Source: Neorhizobium populisoli
Lineage (GTDB): Bacteria > Pseudomonadota > Alphaproteobacteria > Rhizobiales > Rhizobiaceae
DNA: 64,000 bases
Reading direction: 5' to 3'
Assembly: GCF_019430945.1 (NCBI RefSeq)
Contig: NZ_JAHYCB010000004.1
Coordinates: 615,692 to 679,691 of the forward strand
This document shows, piece after piece, positions 17,705-26,344 of this stretch. The notes beneath the pieces are model-generated. The model was not told the DNA's origin, did no database searches, and worked only from the letters and a program-made list of their open reading frames with translations. A program made the position numbers and the translations under genes. Within the stretch, counting starts at the first letter, position 1. Each line of letters begins with the position of its first letter.

Positions 17705-18981
17705 GACGCGGCTCCTGCGGCCAAAGTGTTGAATTCGCCGGCCGCATGCCGGGCGGCAACCTCGCGGCGGCTGATCTTGCCGTTGGCCTGGCGCGGGATT
17801 TCGGCGACCTCGATCATTTCCATCGGCAGCTGGTGGCTGGCGAGGTGTCGGCCGCACCATTCGCGGATATCCTGCGGCGTTACCGGCTGATGAGTGCTGT
17901 AGAGCAGCGCCACCCGCTCGCCGGCAAAGCGGTCCGCCTTGCGGAAGGCCACCGCATCGGCAATCGGCGGCATGGCCATGACCGCATCCTCGACATCGCC
18001 CGGATAGACGTTGAGGCCCGAGACGTTGATCATGTCATCCATGCGCGACAGGAAGACCAGCATGCCGTCTTCGCGGCGATAGCCGAGATCGCTTGTATGG
18101 ATTGCCGGACCGCCTTCGTCCTGCACGATGATCTCGCCGGCATCTTCGGCACTGGTTCCGGTCGAGAGTGCATGATGCGGTAGCACGAAGCCCATGTCGC
18201 CTGCAGCCTGCATATCCGGATTGATGGCGATGCAGCCCGATTCCGAGCAACCATATTGCTGGAATAACCACTCGCTCTTGGCGCGGATCTGGGTGAACCA
18301 TGGGTCGGGCAGCAGCGTGCCTGAGGTCATCGCCGCATAAAGCTTTTCACCCTCAGGAATGAGGCGCGAGAGTGTATGCAGGATGGCCGGCGAGGAATAG
18401 AGGAGCGGTCGTTCGGTCTCGCGAAGCACTTTCAGGAGGTGTTTGGGGTTGGCGGTTTCGACGATGACGGGAACCTGCCCGCGCTTCAGCGCGACGAGGA
18501 TGCCGCAGATCAGGCCGTAGGAATGGGTGGTCGGGCAGGCAATGACCGGCGTCATGTCTTCCGGTTCCCGGAAAGTCGCGACATAGCTTTCGACCTCCCG
18601 GTCGATCTCGCTCCAGGGGCGGGCGATGCATTTGGCAGCACCCGTCGTGCCGGAACTCATATGCAGCAGCCGGCCGGGGCCGATCGGCTCTTCTCTGGTC
18701 TCAAGCACCTCGGCTGTCAGGCTGTTGTAATAGAGCCGATCGCAGTTTGCGGTCATAGCCAGCTTGCGGGCTGCGGCATAGGGCGTGCCGGGATGAATGG
18801 GCAGCACGCTGGCGCCTGCCTTGCGGATGGCGAAGAAGAAGGACAGCCATTCGGGCGTATTGCTGAAGCAAACTGCAGAGCGGTCCGAACTTCCTTCGGT
18901 CAGCCCTACCTGCGCGGCGATGCGGCTTCCCGCCTCCTCGAAATATGCGCGATCGTAAAACTCTCCGTCGATACGGATCAT
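17701..18981 (-). CDS. 3,4-dihydroxybenzoate-AMP ligase (AsbC-like)
   Basis: Adenylate-forming enzyme of 426 residues, shorter than NRPS-type ligases and close to AsbC in length. It has the phosphate loop MSSGTTGAAKCIARP, the YGCSESG motif, the TSDLGYRREDGMLVFLSR hinge and the late catalytic Lys in PRQANGKISRRE. In the known pathway it activates 3,4-dihydroxybenzoate and loads it on the AsbD carrier. The ATG at 18981 has AAGGAG upstream and overlaps the preceding stop (ATGA); the much longer open frame to 19578 is a run-on through the upstream gene. Confidence 0.85.
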   Translation of the reverse strand: MIRIDGEFYDRAYFEEAGSRIAAQVGLTEGSSDRSAVCFSNTPEWLSFFFAIRKAGASVLPIHPGTPYAAARKLAMTANCDRLYYNSLTAEVLETREEPIGPGRLLHMSSGTTGAAKCIARPWSEIDREVESYVATFREPEDMTPVIACPTTHSYGLICGILVALKRGQVPVIVETANPKHLLKVLRETERPLLYSSPAILHTLSRLIPEGEKLYAAMTSGTLLPDPWFTQIRAKSEWLFQQYGCSESGCIAINPDMQAAGDMGFVLPHHALSTGTSAEDAGEIIVQDEGGPAIHTSDLGYRREDGMLVFLSRMDDMINVSGLNVYPGDVEDAVMAMPPIADAVAFRKADRFAGERVALLYSTHQPVTPQDIREWCGRHLASHQLPMEMIEVAEIPRQANGKISRREVAARHAAGEFNTLAAGAAS

Positions 18982-20702
18982 GGTTTTCTCCTTCGTTCGG
19001 ATGCCGGCGCGGCCAAGGCATTCGGAACCTCGTGGTGATATTCCGGCTTCAGCGCCAACAGCTTTCGGGTGATGAGGGATTCGGTAAGGATAAACGGCCG
19101 GTCGTGGCCGAGCTGCGCCTGACGCTGCTGCATGCCGCGTTCCTCGGCATAGGTGCTGATCAGCGCCTCGACGCGCTGCCAGAAGCGGAATTCCGGCAGT
19201 CCGTAGCAGACCTCGAGCAGGTGCGAGATCTCGGTGAGGTTGAAGACGAAGAGCGTGTCCATCACCAGTTCGCGCAGCGAGTCGAGATTGTCGGTCCAGT
19301 AATACTGGTCCGGTTCGGCGTCGTGGTAGATCGGGTTGAGGGACAGGAAATTTGGAGCCCTTTCCGGCTCGCGGAGAAAGTCGTATGAGAATTCGATGCT
19401 CTCGTGGAAATCCCGCAGGATGAGCCGTTCCGGCCAGCCATCGCGATGCACGAGCAGCATGTTCTGCCCATGGGCCTCTACCGCGATGCCGTGGTGAACG
19501 AGAAGATGCCAGACGGGAAGGATCGCGACTTCCAGAAGCCGGTTCATCCATGGCATCAGGCCGAAACGCTCGATCCATTCATCGGCAAACGGCTTGCCAT
19601 CCGCCTCGATCATCATCAGGGCGTTGAAGGGAATGACCGCTTCGCCGGGCTGCAGCGTGGCTTCCGCATTCTCCCGCCAGATCGCGCCGATCTGGCCCGA
19701 AAGCGGCCCCTCCCGGTCAGCGATAATGCCGGCATATTCCTGCAGGATGGTGAGCGGATAGTCCGTCGCGAACAGCGGGTCGCTTCGGACGATGCCGGCG
19801 ATCCAGGCGGAAAGTGCCGGCGCGGTGCAGACCGAATGCGGCTCCAGCGTCCGGCGCGACGACGTGCTGACGATGTTCATCGGCAGCTTGACGCTGGCGG
19901 CGAACGGCCGGTCGACGTTCAGGAGCGAGCGCACCGATTGTGTCGCCACATAGCGGTCGCCGTATTCTCCGAGATAATGCGCTTCGCCGGCCGCGATCCA
20001 GTTGGACAGAGATGTCTCGGCAAATGCCTTCCACTGCCAGGGATGCAGCGGCACGAGGCCGAATTCATCGGAAGAAAGCCCAAAACTGCCTTGCCTTGCC
20101 AGAAGGCTCGTAAAAGTCTCCTCACCCAGTTCCTTCAGCCAGAACGCCTCGTCCTGCTGTGGCAGCACCTGGTTCAGATGTTTGCGGGCGATGGCGAGCC
20201 AGCCGAGCCGAAAAGGCCTGCCTGTCTCCGGTCCATAGATCGCATGGTCCGTCAGCGAAAAGCCGGTGCGGGCCTTAAAGCACGGATGATAAGGATGCCC
20301 CTCGTCGACTGCGCCTTCCAGTGCGGTAAAGTTCATGTCGCGACGGGAGCCGCGGGAGATGTTGCGGTGGTTCCAATCGCAGAGCGTAACCGTCTGCTCC
20401 AGTTCGGCGAGCAGCTTTCCATGCGAAATACCGGTTCCAGGCAGTGCCGCGACGATCGCACCGAGCGGCGCGGTTTCCCAACGGCCGTTCTGGCTCAGGA
20501 TTTCGACGGACTGCTCGCCGATCCGAAGACGTCCGAACGGCCCGACGTCCGCCTTGCAGCGAAATGCCCGGCCATCCAGCGACCATTCGAAATAGCCAGC
20601 AGTTTCGCGGGCTTCGATGACCCCCTCGAAAAGCAGGGCCGCCACCAGCTGGCGCAGCACGCGGTCGCGGGCATTGCCCGGTGTTTCAAGAGGCAATGGC
20701 AT
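18978..20702 (-). CDS. NIS siderophore synthetase, IucA/IucC family (AsbB-like)
   Basis: 574-residue NRPS-independent siderophore synthetase. Such enzymes adenylate a citrate carboxylate and condense it with an amine. Family landmarks visible are VPLHPWQW, RSLLNVDRPF with KLPMNIVSTSSRR, and VEAHGQNMLLVHRDG, followed by the C-terminal ferric-reductase-like FhuF-type domain. By order in the operon it corresponds to AsbB, which adds the second spermidine arm in petrobactin. The start at 20702 overlaps the upstream synthetase by 17 bases. Confidence 0.87.
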   Translation of the reverse strand: MPLPLETPGNARDRVLRQLVAALLFEGVIEARETAGYFEWSLDGRAFRCKADVGPFGRLRIGEQSVEILSQNGRWETAPLGAIVAALPGTGISHGKLLAELEQTVTLCDWNHRNISRGSRRDMNFTALEGAVDEGHPYHPCFKARTGFSLTDHAIYGPETGRPFRLGWLAIARKHLNQVLPQQDEAFWLKELGEETFTSLLARQGSFGLSSDEFGLVPLHPWQWKAFAETSLSNWIAAGEAHYLGEYGDRYVATQSVRSLLNVDRPFAASVKLPMNIVSTSSRRTLEPHSVCTAPALSAWIAGIVRSDPLFATDYPLTILQEYAGIIADREGPLSGQIGAIWRENAEATLQPGEAVIPFNALMMIEADGKPFADEWIERFGLMPWMNRLLEVAILPVWHLLVHHGIAVEAHGQNMLLVHRDGWPERLILRDFHESIEFSYDFLREPERAPNFLSLNPIYHDAEPDQYYWTDNLDSLRELVMDTLFVFNLTEISHLLEVCYGLPEFRFWQRVEALISTYAEERGMQQRQAQLGHDRPFILTESLITRKLLALKPEYHHEVPNALAAPASERRRKP

Positions 20703-22485
20703 GGTCTGCTCTCGGCGCTGCAAGCGCGATCGGAACGCGAAGCGGATTGGGAACCGACCGGTACAGTCCGTGTCCGCTGCTCGATTGAAGTTCGTCGACA
20801 TCGAAGAGGCGCGTGGTGAGGTTCGCCTTGGATGTGATCGTCGGCAGGTCGAGCACGTGACGGGCAAAGTCGCGGCCGGCGCCGGACATCGTCGCGGCGC
20901 AGTCTTCCAGATGCGCGCGAAGCGTCACGAGAAGAATGCCTTCATCGCACAGACCATCATGGCCGATGCGGCTGATGACGGAAAACACCTGGTTGACGAT
21001 CAGGTAATAGGCGAAGCGGTCGCGGATCTCCGCGTCGGAAAAATAGAGCGATGCGATCGTCTCGGTTTCCGGCACATAGGCAGCGAGCCGGCCGCGATGG
21101 TTTTCGGAGAGATAGAAGCCCTGGTTGTCGCGATAATAGCTGGCCGTAGGGTAACCGGCGCGTATGTTGAGAAGACTGTTCTGCTGATGGGCTTCAAGCG
21201 CGACGCCGTGTTCGTCATAGAGCCTGATCAGCGGCTCGACGGCGCAGGCGAGATAATGCCGGAACCAGGCGAGCGCCGTATTGGAAATGCCGTCGCCGCT
21301 TTTTGCCGCCAGCTTCCGGATGATCCGTTCCAGTCGTGACAGGTCGCCGGGCAGCGGATCGGCGGTCAGCGCGGCAAGCGTGACGATGCCCCGCGCGCCG
21401 TCGCCCCGGAAGGGATTTTCGCGCAGGATGACTTCGAAACCGCTTTCCTCGCGGCCGGGCATGTCGAGGGTGATATAGGCGGGATCCTCGATGATGCGGA
21501 AGTTCGTGAAACGCGCCGCAAAACCGATGCCCTGCATCAGCTTTGCCATCGCCACACCCGCTTCGAGCTCCGGCCGGCGGTTGATGCGGACGGAATTGGT
21601 GATCCGCACCGGCAGGGAGAATTTCAGCATCCACTCGCTATCGGCGCTGTAGACCGTGCGGACGGACGAGGTCGCGGTGAACAGCGATCCCGCCGGGCCG
21701 AGATGGCGCAACTGCCCATCGCGCTGCATCGCCTGCACGTCCGGATCGAAAAGCAGCGCTTCCGCCTGAAGCGGATGCATCGGGATGAGGCATTCGTCGG
21801 ATGCGATGTCGAGCTGATCAGCGCATGCGCCGAGCCCGGAGCGGATAATCTCGGATGCCTGCAGGCCTCTCGCCGAAGCTTCGCGGATATCCGCATGTTT
21901 GGCTGCAAAATAATGCAGCTGAAACTGGCCGCGGAGCTCCGGCGCATACCGTTCCTGTTGCCAGAAGGTCATGCCCTGCCGGCTTTTCGGTGTCGGGTGT
22001 TGCCAGTGTCCGAAGACGAGCGATTGCTCCGCCTCGATGAAATGGCCCTCGCCTCTCGGAGCAGGCGTCGCCTTATCGAGATAGAGCGCCATCTGCTGGT
22101 AGCTGTCGAGAACCCGCACCAGTAATTCCAGCTCGAAACTGCGCAGGGTTTCGGTTCGCGAGGTTTCGGGGCGGCCCTCTTCGATCTGCCGGTAGGCCTC
22201 GTGGATCAGAAGATGCAGGGCGGAAAGCGGCTCGCTCGGTCGCCAGGCCGTGTCGGATGTCGCCTTGATCCACAACCGGCCAAAATGCTGCGGGCCGCAT
22301 AGGGAGGTGGACGTGATTTCGGCACGCAGCATCGATTGCTGGCGGGGCAGGGCCCATTCGATGCCGTTCACCGGCCCGCCCGGTGTCCGGTGGGTCACCG
22401 GCGTACCGGCATCGACCTCGCGCAGGTAGCAGTTCGCAAAACTCTGGAACGTCGCCGTTTCTGCCGCTTGCCTTGACGATTGCAT
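20686..22485 (-). CDS. NIS siderophore synthetase, IucA/IucC family (AsbA-like)
   Basis: 599-residue siderophore synthetase and first gene of the four-gene operon. Motifs include IPMHPLQAEALLFDPDV, RTVYSADSEWMLKFSLP with RITNSVRINRRPE, the acidic-aromatic DMPGREES region and ALEAHQQNSLLN, all typical of the IucA/IucC nucleotide- and citrate-binding core. AsbA couples citrate to the first (3,4-dihydroxybenzoyl-)spermidine. In rhizobia homospermidine or norspermidine could replace spermidine; this is inference. The start ATG at 22485 has only a weak GGGGATGG upstream. No IRO box was found in the 476-base region before it. Confidence 0.87.
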   Translation of the reverse strand: MQSSRQAAETATFQSFANCYLREVDAGTPVTHRTPGGPVNGIEWALPRQQSMLRAEITSTSLCGPQHFGRLWIKATSDTAWRPSEPLSALHLLIHEAYRQIEEGRPETSRTETLRSFELELLVRVLDSYQQMALYLDKATPAPRGEGHFIEAEQSLVFGHWQHPTPKSRQGMTFWQQERYAPELRGQFQLHYFAAKHADIREASARGLQASEIIRSGLGACADQLDIASDECLIPMHPLQAEALLFDPDVQAMQRDGQLRHLGPAGSLFTATSSVRTVYSADSEWMLKFSLPVRITNSVRINRRPELEAGVAMAKLMQGIGFAARFTNFRIIEDPAYITLDMPGREESGFEVILRENPFRGDGARGIVTLAALTADPLPGDLSRLERIIRKLAAKSGDGISNTALAWFRHYLACAVEPLIRLYDEHGVALEAHQQNSLLNIRAGYPTASYYRDNQGFYLSENHRGRLAAYVPETETIASLYFSDAEIRDRFAYYLIVNQVFSVISRIGHDGLCDEGILLVTLRAHLEDCAATMSGAGRDFARHVLDLPTITSKANLTTRLFDVDELQSSSGHGLYRSVPNPLRVPIALAAPRADHAIAS

Positions 22486-22961
22486 TTTTCCATCCCCGTT
22501 GCACGAGGCAACGAATTTATTGCGCTGTTGCGATCAGCGGGGAGCATGCGCTCATCCGCATCGGACGCCGGTGCTCACCGACAGCGGGCGGAGGTCATCG
22601 ACACGCGCCGGGTGCGATCGACGGCAGCGGTCGCCAAACGCCGGAAGATATTGCGGACGGGAGATACGTGGAGTTGGGACTTCATTCGTAGGGCTCGCTG
22701 CGATAATCCGGACGGGCGCCGGCACTCGGCGCATTCAGGATCGAAGACGACCCGGCCTTCCGTTTTTTTCACCCCCGCGCTCTTTTTTGCGCGGCGAGTG
22801 CCGGAATTTTATTCGCCGGCGATCGCATCCGACGAATCCGGTTGACAGCGAAGGGCAATCATCGCACCTTAAACCTAGCGAGTGCTCGGTTTAATTAAGA
22901 GCCTCGGACCGGAGGAGGCAGGCGCGTCGCGCCTGACCGGTCGAACTCGGGAGGAAGATTG
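22486..22961. other. Divergent promoter region between siderophore synthesis and ABC/sulfatase operons
   Basis: No gene is supported in these 476 bases; the open frames here are short and arginine-rich. The right part carries a TTGACA (22842-22847), a 26-base palindrome (listed separately) and GGGAGGA just before the binding-protein start. The middle part has a T-run and a small CCGCGC/GCGCGG hairpin (22775-22794) with a second T-run in its loop. The left part must hold the promoter of the siderophore operon, but I cannot assign it. Confidence 0.5.
22869..22894. promoter_or_regulatory. 26-bp palindromic operator, probable TetR site
   Basis: Perfect arms TTAAACC and GGTTTAA enclose an inner dyad AGC-N4-GCT, giving TTAAACCnAGC-N4-GCTnGGTTTAA. 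Such ACCnAGC...GCTnGGT symmetry is typical of TetR-family operators. It lies 22 bases after a -35-like TTGACA (22842-22847) and 68 bases before the binding-protein start. The only TetR gene in the same operon is at 28406-29071, making it the natural candidate for binding. Confidence 0.6.
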
Positions 22962-24512
22962 ATGACCATCAGGATTTTGCCTGCAATTCGCCATGCCCGC
23001 CCCATTGGCGGCATGATCTTTTCGGTTGTGCTGGCGGCCGGCCTCTGTGCCACCGCCTCGGTCAGGGCCGATGACGGCAAGCCGGTTCGCGGCGGCACCA
23101 TAACTGTGTCGCAGACGGCGGACGCCCAGCCGCGCAATATTCTCACGCTGCGCGCCGGCAACTCGCCCTGGGTCAAGAACGTCTTCGAGACGCTGACCCA
23201 GACGGATCCCGAGACCTTCGAGGTCAAGCCGCTGCTCGCAAAGTCGTGGAAAGTGGCCGCCGATGGGCTTTCGATGGATATCGTGTTGCGTGACGACGTG
23301 ACCTTCCACACCGGCCGCAAGATGACGGCCGAGGACATCAAGTTCACGCTCGAAACCATGGCGCTGCCGGAAACGGCCGCCCAGGTTGGCTTCATCGCCA
23401 AGGAATTCCAGAGCATCGACGTCACCAGCGCGACGACGCTGACGATCAAGTTCAAGAAGCCGCTTGCCAATATCTTCGACCTGTTCGAAGAGGCCAACGT
23501 CATCGACAAGGAAACCTATGCCAAGCGCGAGGACGGCTCGCAGGTCATCGGCACCGGCCCGTTCAAATTCGCCAAATGGTCGCCCGGCGCTTCGATCATG
23601 CTGGAGCGTTACGATAGTTACCGCGACAAGAGCCTGCCCTATCTCGACTCGATCGAATTCGCTGTGATTACTGACAGTACGGCATCCGTCTCGGCGCTGC
23701 GCAGCGGTCGTTCCGTGATGGCCACCGGTCTTTCGCAGAACGATCTGGTCGAGTTTACCAACAATCCGCAATATCAGTTCGTGAATTCGGGCGGCACGAT
23801 CTTTCCGCTCGGCGTCAACGTCACCAAGGCGCCGTTCGACAAGAAGGAAGTCCGCCAAGCGCTCGGATATGCGATCGACCGCCAGCGCATCAACGACCAG
23901 GTCTTCGGCGGCATCGGTGTCCCGACCGATCTTTTCTGGGGCGTCGGTTCGCCGGGTTATGGCAAGGATCAGGCGCTGCATTATGGCTACGACCCGAAGA
24001 AGGCCAAGGCGCTGGTCGAGAAGGCCGGAGCGACGGGCGCCAAGGTGCCGATCGTCGTGCCCTCCATCCCGGCCAACCGCAGCATATTCGAGATCGTCCA
24101 GAACAATCTGAAGGAAATCGGCCTTGCGCCGGAAGCGGTGGTGCTCGATGTCGCCGATTTCGACAAGCGGCAGGTCGCCGGCGATCTCGGCCCGGCGTTT
24201 ATCCTGATCCACGGCCAGGTCGGGTTCAGCACCGCGACGCTGCTCTCCTCGCTGCCGTCGCTGCGCCAGGGCAATCCGTCCGGTTTCTGGTCGGACCAGT
24301 ATGCGACGCTGCGCAATGCGGTGACGGCGGCGAATTCGCCCGAAGCGACCGACAAGGCCGTCAAGGCGCTGTCCGATTACATGCTCGACGAAGCATTCAG
24401 CCTGTCGCTGGTGCAGACGCCCGGCCAGACGATCCTCTCGGACACGGTGAAGGGCGTCAAGGCGACGCTTCGGTCGCAGATGTTGTTCGGCCAGGCCTAT
24501 CTGGCCGAATGA
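22962..24512 (+). CDS. Extracellular solute-binding protein, family 5
   Basis: 516-residue periplasmic receptor of a peptide-type ABC importer. An N-terminal hydrophobic segment (GGMIFSVVLAAGLCATASVRA, cleavage before DDGK) serves as signal. Family-5 landmarks are RGGTITVSQTADAQPRNI, the FHTGRKMTAEDIKFTLE region and YDSYRDKSLPYLDSIEF. GGGAGGA lies before the ATG at 22962. It heads an operon with two permeases, a fused ATPase, a TetR regulator, a formylglycine-generating enzyme and a sulfatase, so its ligand is probably a sulfate ester; this is inference from context. Confidence 0.9.
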   Translation: MTIRILPAIRHARPIGGMIFSVVLAAGLCATASVRADDGKPVRGGTITVSQTADAQPRNILTLRAGNSPWVKNVFETLTQTDPETFEVKPLLAKSWKVAADGLSMDIVLRDDVTFHTGRKMTAEDIKFTLETMALPETAAQVGFIAKEFQSIDVTSATTLTIKFKKPLANIFDLFEEANVIDKETYAKREDGSQVIGTGPFKFAKWSPGASIMLERYDSYRDKSLPYLDSIEFAVITDSTASVSALRSGRSVMATGLSQNDLVEFTNNPQYQFVNSGGTIFPLGVNVTKAPFDKKEVRQALGYAIDRQRINDQVFGGIGVPTDLFWGVGSPGYGKDQALHYGYDPKKAKALVEKAGATGAKVPIVVPSIPANRSIFEIVQNNLKEIGLAPEAVVLDVADFDKRQVAGDLGPAFILIHGQVGFSTATLLSSLPSLRQGNPSGFWSDQYATLRNAVTAANSPEATDKAVKALSDYMLDEAFSLSLVQTPGQTILSDTVKGVKATLRSQMLFGQAYLAE

Positions 24513-24530
24513 CCTGATCGGCAGAACGAG

Positions 24531-25478
24531 ATGCTGACATTCTTCCTCAAGAAGCTCCCGTCGGTAGTGATGGTGGCGATCGCAAGTTCGGTGATCGCCT
24601 TCGTCCTGCCGCGGCTGGCGCCCGGAGATCCCGCCGTGGCGCTGGCGGGATCGGACGCGAGCCCGGAGCAGCTCGCCGCCGTGCGTGACCAACTCGGCTT
24701 GAACGGGTCACTTTACGAGCAGTATTTCCATTGGATCTGGAACCTGCTGCATGGCGATCTCGGCCGCTCCTTCGCGATGCGCCGCCCGGTCGCGACATTG
24801 ATCTCCAGCCGGTTGGAAAGCACGATCGAGCTTGCGGCGCTGGCGCTCGTCCTGATGATCATCATCGGCTTCACGCTCGGCATCCTGTCGGCCACACTGC
24901 GCAACCAGACGACCAAGGCAGCGCTCGACGTCGTCAACACGATCTGTCTCGCGACGCCTCCCTTTCTCACCGGCCTGCTGCTGATCCTGCTGCTCGGCAT
25001 CGCCTTTCCGATCCTGCCCGTCAGCGGCGAGATGGGCCTTCTGCGCGATCCGGTGAAAGGCCTGCAATATCTCATCCTGCCGGCCTTCGCGCTGGCGCTG
25101 CCGCAGGCGGCCGTCGTGGCAAGGCTCCTGGCGACGGCGATCAACTCTGTCCGCGGCGAGGATTTCATCGATCTCGCCAAGGCCAAGGGCGTGCCTCCGG
25201 GCCGCCTGATGCGCCGCCATCTGCTGCGCAACAGCCTTGGCCCGGCGATCGTCGCGATCGGGTTGCGGGCCGGCGAACTGCTCGGTGGCGCCATCGTCAT
25301 CGAGGCGATCTTCGCCCGTAACGGGCTCGGCCAGCTTGCGGTCTCCAGCGTCCAGAACCGCGACTATCTCGTGCTGCAGGCGCTGATCCTGGGTGCGGTG
25401 CTGATCGCCGTCCTCATCCAGCTTCTCTCTGAAATCACCATCGCGGCGCTCGATCCGCGCATCCGGCTGGAGGGTTGA
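24531..25478 (+). CDS. ABC transporter permease, DppB type
   Basis: 315-residue membrane permease with about six helices, PRLAPGDPAVALAGSDAS near the start and the EAA loop (GEDFIDLAKAKGVPPGRLMRRH) near residue 215. It ends in the ALDPRIR motif usual for DppB proteins. It starts 18 bases after the binding-protein stop. With the next permease it forms the channel of the putative sulfate-ester importer. Confidence 0.92.
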   Translation: MLTFFLKKLPSVVMVAIASSVIAFVLPRLAPGDPAVALAGSDASPEQLAAVRDQLGLNGSLYEQYFHWIWNLLHGDLGRSFAMRRPVATLISSRLESTIELAALALVLMIIIGFTLGILSATLRNQTTKAALDVVNTICLATPPFLTGLLLILLLGIAFPILPVSGEMGLLRDPVKGLQYLILPAFALALPQAAVVARLLATAINSVRGEDFIDLAKAKGVPPGRLMRRHLLRNSLGPAIVAIGLRAGELLGGAIVIEAIFARNGLGQLAVSSVQNRDYLVLQALILGAVLIAVLIQLLSEITIAALDPRIRLEG

Positions 25479-25480
25479 CG

Positions 25481-26344
25481 ATGACCGTGCCGCAATCGAA
25501 GCCGATGCATCGCCGCTGGTTCAACCCGTCGATCGCCCGTTACATGGAGGCGTTTACCACGACGCGCGGCATTGCGGCGCTGACGGCGATCATCCTCATC
25601 TCGGCGCTCGCCTTCCTGGCGCCGGTCGTCTTTCCCGGCGGTTACGACGTGCAATCGCGGGAATCGTTGCGCGCGCCGTCATTCCTTCATTTCTTCGGAA
25701 CCGACGAACTTGGCCGCGACCTTTTTGTGCGCAGTATTTATGGCCTGCGCTCCGACCTGGCGCTCGTCTATTTCGCCGTGCCGGTCAGCATGGTGGCCGG
25801 CACGCTGCTTGGGTTGATCGGTGCGGTGTCGCCGCGGCTCGGCAGTTTCGTGCAGCGCTGCCTCGATATCATTGTCGGTTTTCCCGGCCTCATCCTCGGC
25901 ATTTGCGTTGTGCTGGTGCTTGGCGCCGGCTGGACGGCGCTGCTGGTGGTGATCGTCGTTTCCGGCCTGCCGGGCTTCGGACGTCTGGCCCGCGCGACGC
26001 TGCTCTCCCAGCAGCAACGGGAATATGTGATCGCAGCACGCACGCTCGGGGTCGGCAAGTGGCAGATCATGGTTCGCCATATCCTGCCCAATGCCGTCGA
26101 TCCGATCATTGTACAGGGCGCCGTCTTCGTGGTTTCAGCGATCTTCATCGAGGCCGCACTCAGCATCGTCGGGCTCGGATTGCAGCCGCCGGAACCGTCG
26201 CTCGGCACGCTGCTCAACAACGGCATACGCTATATCAGCCGAGCGCCGACCTATGTGCTCGGCCCGACCGTCATCCTCATTATCGTCGCACTTGCCTTCA
26301 GCATGCTGGCTGATGCGCTCAACGCCACGGTGAACCGCAAATGA
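25481..26344 (+). CDS. ABC transporter permease, DppC type
   Basis: 287-residue permease with an N-terminal cytoplasmic stretch and about six helices. HFFGTDELGRDLFVRSIYG is the DppC-family signature after the first helix, and REYVIAARTLGVGKWQIMVRHILPN is the ATPase-docking loop. The ATG at 25481 is preferred, with GGAGGG upstream, over the TTG six bases earlier that overlaps the dppB-like stop. Confidence 0.92.
   Translation: MTVPQSKPMHRRWFNPSIARYMEAFTTTRGIAALTAIILISALAFLAPVVFPGGYDVQSRESLRAPSFLHFFGTDELGRDLFVRSIYGLRSDLALVYFAVPVSMVAGTLLGLIGAVSPRLGSFVQRCLDIIVGFPGLILGICVVLVLGAGWTALLVVIVVSGLPGFGRLARATLLSQQQREYVIAARTLGVGKWQIMVRHILPNAVDPIIVQGAVFVVSAIFIEAALSIVGLGLQPPEPSLGTLLNNGIRYISRAPTYVLGPTVILIIVALAFSMLADALNATVNRK

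Noticed and set aside
18981..19578. Upstream extension of the AsbC-like ligase frame
   Set aside because: The 199 extra codons lie inside the AsbB-like gene in another frame and are Arg/Pro-rich; the ATGA overlap fixes the start at 18981.
22875..24692. 605-codon open frame on the minus strand
   Set aside because: Antisense to a family-5 binding protein with signal peptide and ribosome-binding site; it also covers the operator palindrome.
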